Shown here: one piece after another, positions 55,885-64,000 of the stretch
Layout: each line of letters starts with the position of its first letter
How positions within the stretch are numbered: the stretch's first letter is position 1
Assembly: GCA_027625915.1 (NCBI GenBank)
Contig: JANTQA010000047.1
Coordinates: forward strand, 4,526,001-4,590,000
Length of the DNA: 64,000 bases
Source: Anaeramoeba flamelloides
Taxonomy: Eukaryota; Metamonada; Anaeramoebidae
Direction of reading: 5' to 3'
Made by a program: the position numbers and the translations under genes
Notes under the pieces: model-generated
Told to the model about the DNA's origin: nothing
What the model saw: only the letters and a program-made list of their open reading frames with translations
Databases searched by the model: none

Positions 55885-57345
55885 TTATTGAAGAAGTGTA
55901 AATAACATTTTAGTTGTCCTCATACTGTTATTTCCTTTTAGTTAATTTAAACTTGAAATTGGAAATATCACTTTTATTAAATAATAAAAATCATTACAAA
56001 ATTTCTTGCTTTAAAATTATTTCGTCGGATTTATTTCTTCATTTTTATTTTAATTTGAAATAATAAATATTATAGTTTCTAAGAAAGGGTCAATACATAA
56101 GAACGGGTTTAATATCTTCAATTATTTCTTTTTGTATGTATTGTAAAAATAAAGAATAATTTTTTTTTGGTTTTTTATTTGTTATATCAATGATATCTAA
56201 GTAAGAAATTAGCAATTAACCTGAGTTTAAGATTGGTTGATTTTGAAGGATAAATTTTTTTTTATTTTTGAATATAGAATTTTGATTTTTAATTAACTTG
56301 AAATATTTTTGGTCTGTGTAACAGAGTGTCTAGTTTTCTTATTTGTACAAATATTTTTATCGGAATTCTTCTATTATTTGTTATATTCTTGGGAATTCAA
56401 AATAATATGGAAAACCCATGTATTTTAACTCAATTCTTATAAATTCTGGAAAAGATAACAACAATTTTTGTTGATTTAAAGAATTCAGTGAAAATAAAGA
56501 TTTTACTCTAAATTCTACAATTAAAAAAAAAAAATAAAAAAAACGGTATCAACAACCCTTCAAAATCAATAATGGTATGTGTACGTGCTTTCCTTTCTTT
56601 CTTTCTTTTTTTTTTTTTTTATGTTTGATCAAATCTTTTCAATGTCAGTTAATTCTACTTTTTGATTGAATTTAATTAATTTTTCCAGATAAGGCAGAGA
56701 TAAATTTTTTATTTTTTTTTTGAATATAATTGTTTTTTATTTACTGAAATTATCATATTTTCGAATTTAAATTGTGTTTTGAAAATAAGTATTGGTGTAT
56801 TTTTGTTTATTTTACATGCTCTAGTAGTGCATTAATTAATCCAAGAATTTAAATTTTTTAAAGTTTTTATTTTATAATTATATATTTCTCAACGATATTT
56901 TAATTGACTTAAAATAGAAAAAAATTAAATAACTTAATTTTCAAATTATTGTGAAGAGAATTGTTATTAAACAATTGTTTATCGTTGTTATATTTTTCTT
57001 TGTTTTTTTTTAAAATTATAAACCAAATGTGAAATTTTTTCAAAATAATTACCAAAATATTTAATTTTTTTTAAATATCTTGTGTAATATCTATTTTATC
57101 TTTGTTAGACTTTAATCCAAATTGAAGAATAATTTCACAAATTTAATCTAATCTAATTTTTGATTTAAATAATTTTTATTTCCTTTTGTAATTAAAATTA
57201 AATCATCTGCAAAACATTTGACAATGATTTGTTAATAGATTATAATTTTTAAGAAAAGAAAATGGGAAATTAGAACAAACAAAATAGTTGATAAAGGATC
57301 CTCTTGGAATATACCAAGCCCTTCTTCTTGATAATATTTTAATAA
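55885..57345 (-). mobile_element. Decayed LINE with reverse-transcriptase motifs
   Basis: On the minus strand one frame reads GIFQEDPLSTILF (near 57325-57285) and, after a stop, IVKCFADDLILITK (57225-57180). These are the RT motif before the catalytic box and the FADD catalytic box of non-LTR retrotransposons. A GLKSNKDK-like segment follows near 57100. The far end (55885-56250) is related to the LINE 3' end at 39950-40370. A hairpin-family repeat (56325-56480) seems inserted between. Many stops; inactive. It ends about 100 bp past the RCL1 stop codon. Confidence 0.65.
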
Positions 57346-57441
57346 AAAAAATTTTTGTTAATTGTATTTAAAATAAATTTTTTTATTGTTTTTTGAATTA
57401 TTTTAAAATAAATTTAATCAAAACATTTTGTAAAAAAATTA

Positions 57442-58780
57442 TTAATTAAATTTTCGAGAAATGTTTTTTAACCCGACACCTTTACAAGACAATAGTACAG
57501 TTTTTGTTTTTGAGTCTGGTTGTATTTGAAAGGTTACCCCAAAAAAGGTTTTTAAGGCACGTAGCCAGCCGATTGTATATTTATTTAATTTACCAATTCT
57601 GATTTTGGAAACGTCCTCAGAGCAAATGACCATAAACAGGGCCATTACCCATTGTGAAGAAGAGTCTACCACGCCACCAATGGTGATTTCGTTTAGAATT
57701 CTTTTACAGCACTCGGAGGCAATATCTTCGGCAACTTGTCCCTTTTCCCCAACACAATCCACACCATAAAAGCAATTGCGGGTGGTCTTTGCTACTAGGC
57801 TAATTCCAAATCCAGGTGATGTGTCTGATTGCTTGCCAGAGTAATGATCTGTATAGATATGGATGTCATTTAAAAAATTGGTCATAACGGTTCTTGTTGT
57901 TTTGACCATACGGTTACTGATTTGTGGTGATATACGCGTAGTGAAGGCAATTCCTCTCATTTTGTTACACTTGCCTTCTTTAAGCAAAATCAAGGGATCT
58001 AATTTTTTCACAATTGGGCAAGTAAAACGTATTTCCCCATTTCCTATGAATTTTTAAGAGGTCAGAATGTAATTTTGGGAGATCAAAAAATTACGTATGT
58101 TTTGATTAAAAAATTAAAATTCACAAATTGGTTTTTTTTTTTTTTTTTTTCATTTCCAACAAGACGAGAAGAAAGCCCATTAATTTACAATTTAAAACCC
58201 AATGGAATTCAAGATCGAAAATGAAATTCAAGATCGAAAAAGAAAAAGAAAAGAAAGAAGAGAAAAAGAAAAAGAAAGAAAGATTGAAATTACCAAGTGG
58301 AGAAGTACCGCGTCTGTGAATTTTTAAAGACATTGGCCTTCCAATAATATTATCCTCTGTTTCAAAACCAAATTTTTTAAGATTATTGATGATTACATTC
58401 TTGAAAAAATCAACAGAGATATCTGGTTTTCCGTTTGTGATTCCCTTTAACTTGATTGACGTTTCGTTTTTTGCAAATGGCGCAAGACAAACAATCATTT
58501 CAAGAAAATAACCAATAGGACGACTATTCCCACAGTTATGCACCAGCCTCCCGCCAGTGATATGGCCAGGTCGAAAGACAACCTTGGTACCTGTTTCGTC
58601 AACAGTGATTTGGGTACCATTGGTAAATTTATCAATTAATCGTAAAAATGATGCCTCAAAATCACGCAATCCAGGTGATGTCGATTTTGATCGAATATCA
58701 GAGATGGTAATTGGTAAGCTTGTTAACAGAGACAAAACTATTCTTTGTCGAAAAAAGGAACTCCCACTAAAAAATTGCAT
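57442..58780 (-). CDS. RCL1: RCL1, RNA 3'-terminal phosphate cyclase-like protein
   Basis: Two exons: 58294-58780 and 57442-58043, with a 250-nt intron (GTAATTTC...TTCATAG). The joined protein is 362 residues (human 373). The splice restores RRGTSPLGNGEIRFTCPIVK. Family motifs: FFRQRIVLSLL, SPGLRDFEASFLRLIDKFTN, FRPGHITGGRLVHNC, GYFLEMIVCLAPFAK, GITNGKPDISVDFFKN, MRGIAFTTRISPQISNRMV, SPGFGISLVAKTT, GGVVDSSSQWVMAL and the end LSCKGVGLKNISR. RCL1 is a U3 snoRNP-associated 18S rRNA processing factor, working with BMS1 in early small-subunit assembly. It is not an active cyclase. The start ATG at 58780 lies 648 bp from the divergent RPS29. Confidence 0.95.
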
Positions 58781-58974
58781 CGTTTCGGCTTAATTTCCTT
58801 TTAAAGATCTTGTTAATGAAGTTTAGGAATGAAAAAATAAATAGTTTTCAGATTTTTTACCAATACTTTATAATTTCTTTATTTTCTTTCAAAGTGATAA
58901 AAAAAAAAGGAATTAAACTTGGCTGTAGAAAGACCACTCATTGAATAGAAATTGATTTTTGAAAGAATACAATC

Positions 58975-59066
58975 ATGTCTCAAACATCAGTAAGTAAAAG
59001 TTTTCATTATTCACCTCCAACTCAAGTATTTAAGTTATTCTGTTCTTGTAGATGCCGGGTTTGTAA
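58975..59066 (+). other. Spliced mini-ORF or uORF (weak)
   Basis: ATG TCT CAA ACA TCA is followed by a consensus GTAAGT donor at 58990. A 62-nt segment ends TTCTTGTAG, then ATG CCG GGT TTG TAA, which together would encode only MSQTSMPGL. The splice signals look better than chance. It may be a leader exon or uORF of the RPS29 transcript, or the start of an unresolved small gene. Confidence 0.25.
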
Positions 59067-59427
59067 TTTTTCGTTTTCATAAGTCATAATAACTTGGTTT
59101 AGGATAATTTATATAAATTCAAATTTGTGACTTTTTTGGCTTCATTCTCTAATGATTCCAAAATTTTCCACAAAAATTTGCTCTAGAGTCCCTAAAAATC
59201 AGTTAAAACAAAAAGATTTTGAATTATACTTTATTATTTTACTTCTAATTGTTTTATATGTTTTTGATTTATTTTAAATGAATTGGAGAATGAATTTCTT
59301 CAATTACCAAGAAGTCAGTATATTAGGACAAGAATATTCAAATATTTGATTATTGATTTGAATTTTCATTGTAAGTCTTTTATTTTTTTAACTTTTTATC
59401 ATTTAATACATTTACTTATCTTTTAAA

Positions 59428-59932
59428 ATGGGAAAAACCTGGAGAAACAAATCAAAAAATTTTGGAAAAGGATCTAGAACTTGGTATTTCTTTCTTTTTT
59501 CTTTCTTTGAATATTCCCTGATAAACACAAAAACTAAACAATTTTTTTTTTTTTTCATTTTCTTCAAACTTATTAGTCGAAGATGTGGCACACACCAAGG
59601 TTTAATCAGAAAATACGGAATGATGTTATGTAGAAGATGCTTCAGAGAAAAAGCAGAAATTATTGGTTTTTATAAGGTTTGTATTTTTTTTATTTTTTAT
59701 CTTTTGCTTTTTTTCAAAAAACAAAAAACAGAAAACAAACAAAAAAAATAAAATTGATCTTCTTGCTTTGATCTTTCAGATTAAAAGATCAATGTCTTTA
59801 AAAACTCTACTTTCTTTGGTTAAGGCGAACGCTTTAACGAAGGTGAAGGTTAAAAAGGTTACTTTTACTTTTGTGAAAGATTTTTTTAAATTTTTTGCGA
59901 CTGAAAAAACCTTGTTACATATTTCTCCTTAG
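59428..59932 (+). CDS. RPS29: Ribosomal protein uS14 (RPS29) with C-terminal extension
   Basis: Three exons: 59428-59483, 59577-59676 and 59780-59932. The introns are 93 and 103 nt (GTATTT...TTATTAG and GTTTGT...CTTTCAG). The core reads [19 protein letters not shown], then [20 protein letters not shown], then [13 protein letters not shown]. It has the two CxxC pairs that bind zinc in the 40S protein next to the mRNA channel. Family members are about 56 residues and end just after GFIK. Here exon 3 stays open for 50 more codons ([20 protein letters not shown] and on), giving 102 residues. An alternative acceptor 8 nt further would give an 11-residue tail. The core is certain; the tail needs transcript evidence. 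Confidence 0.92.
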
Positions 59933-62309
59933 TTTTGGTTTTTGTAAAATGTTTAAATGAAAAAACCAAAAAACGGATAAATTTTGAACATTTTTGAAAA
60001 CAAAATAAGGTGATTATATTAAAGAATCGTAGTTTAGGATTTATTCAATCCACTTCCGCTCATAAAGTTAATTCGATAAAAATCACTTTTAATTTCATAA
60101 AAGAAAAAGAAAAAGAAAAAGAAAAAATTCTATTAAAATCCCATTAAAAGAACAAAGAGAAGAAATTTTGTGAATTAATTCACAAGAAGGATCTTTCAGT
60201 TTATTCTTTTAAAAATGTTTTTTTCTTTCAAATTTATATTTTGCATCATAACCGGAATTCTTTTACTTTTATTTTCGCATTTAGAGTCATTTTAAAAAAG
60301 TGTGACAAAAATGTTTTCAAAGTTATCTGTAAAATAGATAGATAAACTTCTAGAGACCTATTTTTAGGACTATGTGTAAACAAAGTTTGATCTTCCCTTT
60401 TTAAAACAGCTTTATTATTGAACAGAAATTAAAATTCTTGATTGCACCGTTTGTTTCTTTTTGAAAATAACAATGAATTTAATCTCTTTTTTATTTTTCT
60501 TTGATCTGAAAAAAAAAAAAAAAAAAATACAAAACACACTTTATTTAAGGACTACGTTTGCAATTGAAATTCAAAATATTATTTTTTTTTATCATGGTTT
60601 GGTGGTTGGTAATTCTCACAAATATTTCTTCAATAAGATCTAAGAAGGAAAAAATGACATATTTTTCCTAAAATTTTCAGTCTCATTTCTGTGATTTCTA
60701 TGATTTCTGTGATTTCTGCGATTAAATTTGTTTTCTGTGAATTATGTGATTTCTAATAACGGTGTATCTAAAAATGAAAAAGAAGGTTGCGAAAAAACAG
60801 CTTTTTGAGAAAATTTCATCTTAGGTGAAAGTGACAAAACCTTGAGATATCGTTGAGAAGTTTCTATTATTTATTTTTGATATGTAAGTTAAGTTAAGAG
60901 GGTTTGACATTTTCATCTAGAAGGACAAAACTGAGAAAAATGGCAAAAATTATGAATTATTCTTGTTTATTTTCTGGTCTATTAATATTTTCAAAAAGAG
61001 CTTGACAAATTCTTTGATTTTGAATAGAATTCACCACAATCCACATTTTCCTCAAAAATAAGACTGTTTTTTCTTTATTGAACATAAATCATAATTTTTT
61101 TCTAAATAAAAAAAAACTGACTAATTTTTCATTAATTTAATTTTCATTTAAATTGTTAAATGCAAAACACCACAAAACCCATCCACAAACGACCCCAACC
61201 CAATTTGTATTGAAACCAACAATTATATTTTGAGGGAAAAGATTATAACAAAAAAAAAAAAACGTCACACGAAAATAAACCAAATGTTTTGGGTATTTGG
61301 TAATAGAGATACTTATCAAAAATAAAAAATAGAGTAAATAACTATCCTTCAAAGAGTTTTTGAGAACTTCAATTCAACAAAAACCAAAAAGAATCAACAC
61401 AAAAAAAAAAAAGCTAAGAGAAAATCACAACTTCTTTATAAGAATTGTTTTGTTTTCTGAAGACCTTTTTACAGTTCAACTAACCCAAAGATCAAAAATC
61501 ATAGACAATGCGATTTTCAAAAGTTAGAGTTGTTTGTTGAGAATGTTTGAAATAATCGTTATTTTTTTAGGCTAGAAAATCGTGATTATTATTTCTTTTT
61601 CATTTTCGCATTTCTTAATAGGTACGTTAGAGTTTAGCTATTTAAAAAAAAAAATTCTTAATTTTTCATTAAAAAATACACATAAAATATTTTTTTGATC
61701 CAAATTGGGGAATATTTCGATGAGTCTGACTTTGCAATTTAAATGAGATTGGATCAAAAGGTCTTGAGAAAACTTGGTATATTGTAAACGTAGCTCTTAA
61801 ATATAATTCATTCTTCACAAAAATGAGAAATTATTTTACATTGAAATTGTCAAATCATTAAAAAAAAAAATCATTCATTTCTTCAACTTAATATATTTTC
61901 CAATAATAAATAACAAAACAACTGTTTCAAACAATTAAATTCTCTTTCTTCCTTCTTTATTTATATTATTTTATTTTCTTTTCTCTCTTTTTAATTAACA
62001 ATAGTTCCATTAAATTGCTGCCAATATATGATTTCAATTCAAACAAAGCTAGATTAACGACTTCAAAAAGAAAAAAAAAAAAAACACAATATATATATAA
62101 AAATAAAAACAAAATTAAATTCTTTGGTAGAAATGAATTAAAAAATTGATTATTTTTATTTTTTATTTTTTATTTTTATTTTTATTATTATTCTATTTTT
62201 AGAAGAATCAACCCACACTTACCCATCTATTAAAATAATATTTATGATAAACTAAGATATTAAAAAAGAACTTTGAAGCCCTTTTTTTTTATTTTGAAAG
62301 GAGTAAATT
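59933..62309. other. AT-rich region with a small minisatellite
   Basis: At 60684-60752 a GTGATTTCT-type unit repeats imperfectly about six times. An AAAAAG run lies at 60100-60126. Frames at 60461-60643 and 61137-61352 show no motif. No gene is supported. Confidence 0.4.
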
Positions 62310-62402
62310 AATTTTCTCTTAAAGCCATTCGGTTTTCTTGCGTTTTCTATTTTATTTGTGAAGTGTTCTAGATTTTTTTGAGGTTTTCTATTTTTTTAGT
62401 AT
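62310..62402. repeat. Partial hairpin-family repeat
   Basis: GGTTTTCTTGCGTTTTCTAT, then TTTGTGAAGTGTTCTAGATT, then TTTGAGGTTTTCTATT follow the left arm of 19543-19912 in order. The other arm is absent. Confidence 0.55.
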
Positions 62403-64000
62403 CACGTAACGTTAATCCACCGAATCACAAGATTCCATTTTTTTCCACCTTCTTACTCAAACGATGTTTTATTACACTAACAACAACAATAAAGACAAAC
62501 ATAAACTCAAAATTTACAATCAAATCAACCAAATAAAATGCAGTTGATTTTTTTTGAAGAAATACTAAAAATAAAAAAAAAAAAGAGTGGTTTGTGATAC
62601 AAAACCCTGAAAGAGAATTCACAAATTATTGCTATTTTTTTTTTTTTTTTTTATTTAAAGTGTTTTTGTTTCCTGTAATTCTTTCAAAAATTGTTTCTTT
62701 TAATTACCCTTCGATCGAACTTAAAGAAAGTACATATTGGTATTTTTCATTGTTTTACCTTTATTATTATTATTTTTTTTTTGATACCAATTGATTATAT
62801 GAGGGAAACTGCTTACTATTAAAAATGTTATTTTTTTATGTTCTCGAGTTTTTAGCAAGTGTCATTTAACCTCTTCTTCTTTAATTTTTGTTCATTCAAA
62901 ACAAGTAATTTATTTCGATTCAAAAAAGGAAAATTTAGTTAACTTTGGATTTGCCAATTAAAAAAATAAAATAAAATATAGAAATTCAAATCTAAACTTT
63001 AATATTCAACAAGTTAAAAATTTGTTCATTGATATTTTATTAAAATTGATCTCAAGTAATTTTGGAAAAAGTTTTTTCAAATAATATGTAAAAAAACATC
63101 TAAAAATTATTTAGCATTACTTTCAAAATTTTTGAAATGTGAAAAATAAACTGTTACCAAAACAAGTCTAACAATTTATTAAGTGTTAAGCAAAACAATT
63201 GTTTAAATGTATATTAGTTAAATCGAAGAAAATAAAATCACTGATTGGATTATACCTAATTTCAGAAGTAATTTATCATTATACATTCACATTTTTCAAC
63301 ATTTTAAAAAAACATTAAAAAAAAAAATAATTTCTTTTCAAAGCAATAAAAATAATTTACAAAATTAGCATCGATTTTAACCAAAATTTTATAGTTTTCC
63401 AGATAGATAATACCAATAATTCTAATAATAAAAAGTATTTAAATTGATTATTCGAATATTTTTTTTAGTTTAAATCTACCAAAAAGGCAATGAAAAAATT
63501 TGTTTATCTGAGAAAAAATAAATATACTTTTTTTAAAAAGAAAATTTCCATAAAAATTAAATCAATTAAACATAAAAAAAAAGTAAACGGTAAGGAAATC
63601 GATTGAAACTTTTATTATTAAAAAATTTTCAGATAAAAAAACTTTTAGACTCAATTCTTATAAAAAAGCTGCCAGTTAAGAAACTTTACCAATGGTCATG
63701 TGGATTATAAAAATATTTTCAAAATTTATGAAATTTTAGTTATGAATGAATAATTATTTATTTAGTTAACACTAGCACATCTTTCCTTGGGGCTAAAAAA
63801 CATATTCAAAATAAAAAAATTTTTTTTTTCGTTTTCAAATATCCAACTAATTCATTATTCAATTGTATGTCCAACGTTAAATCAATTTTGAAGGTTAAAT
63901 TCTTGATTTTTTGAGAAAATTTTGATTTATTAATAGAATTTGTTTCAAAACTTTTTTTCCCAATTTCAAAATAATTCTAAATTTATTGTTTTCTTATGAA
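62403..64000. other. AT-rich gap to window end
   Basis: Frames at 62425-62794 are Phe/Tyr-rich and lack motifs. Nothing else is recognised. Confidence 0.4.

Noticed and set aside
61137-61352. 71-residue minus-strand frame
   Set aside because: No motif, and the composition is as expected for A-rich DNA read backwards.
1-64000. A dedicated defence, secondary-metabolite or CRISPR system
   Set aside because: The genes are eukaryotic housekeeping genes on both strands without operon structure. Repeats are transposons and hairpins, not spaced arrays.

Overview
The window is nuclear DNA of a very AT-rich, intron-bearing unicellular eukaryote. Evidence: GT-AG introns inside recognisable genes (BRX1, RCL1, RPS29, HSP90B1), a KDEL-terminated ER chaperone, a CaaX-ended Ras, low-complexity Lys/Glu and Asp inserts inside otherwise conserved proteins, and long AT-rich intergenic DNA full of fold-back repeats. 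TAA, TAG and TGA all act as stops. Ras is close to amoebal RasG-type proteins (Gly at position 11), and a CEP76-like centriolar protein suggests a lineage that has or had centrioles or flagella. An amoeba or amoeboflagellate such as Anaeramoeba, or an amoebozoan relative, would fit, but that assignment is inference.

Layout. 1-5.2 kb: repeats only (fold-backs, short TIR elements) and one weak mini-gene. 5.2-10.5 kb (minus): an RNF216-like RBR ubiquitin ligase that I reconstruct from two exons separated by a 3 kb intron holding two MITEs and a LINE fragment. 11.7-15.6 kb: a C2-domain gene lying between long inverted repeats, its 3' end cut by a MITE. 17.0-19.2 kb: CEP76-like C2/transglutaminase-fold protein. 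19.2-27.7 kb: repeats and one small unknown gene at 23.6 kb (minus). 27.7-29.1 kb (minus): PX-Kelch protein. 34.2-35.2 kb (minus): BRX1. 38.3-38.9 kb: Ras. 39-44 kb: a nest of LINE, MITE and dispersed repeats. 44.3-45.8 kb (minus): ERCC8/CSA-like WD40 protein. 49.6-52.5 kb: HSP90B1/GRP94. 52.5-57.4 kb: MITEs and a decayed LINE with a reverse transcriptase. 57.4-58.8 kb (minus): RCL1. 59.4-59.9 kb: RPS29. 60-64 kb: no gene seen.

The genes are housekeeping and not an operon-like system. Three (BRX1, RCL1, RPS29) serve ribosome assembly. Two (RNF216-like ligase, ERCC8, a CRL4 substrate receptor) belong to ubiquitin signalling. GRP94 serves ER folding, Ras and PX-Kelch serve signalling or membranes, and CEP76 serves centrioles. 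Introns resolved at protein level are about 90-280 nt, except the transposon-filled 3 kb one. Genes tend to be richest in G+C in their middle and AT-rich at both ends.

The intergenic DNA is structured. At least five families of TA-flanked terminal-inverted-repeat elements without coding capacity, several near-perfect hairpins, three LINE remnants and many dispersed repeat pairs can be read directly. No tRNA, rRNA, CRISPR array, LTR element or virus-like element was recognised.
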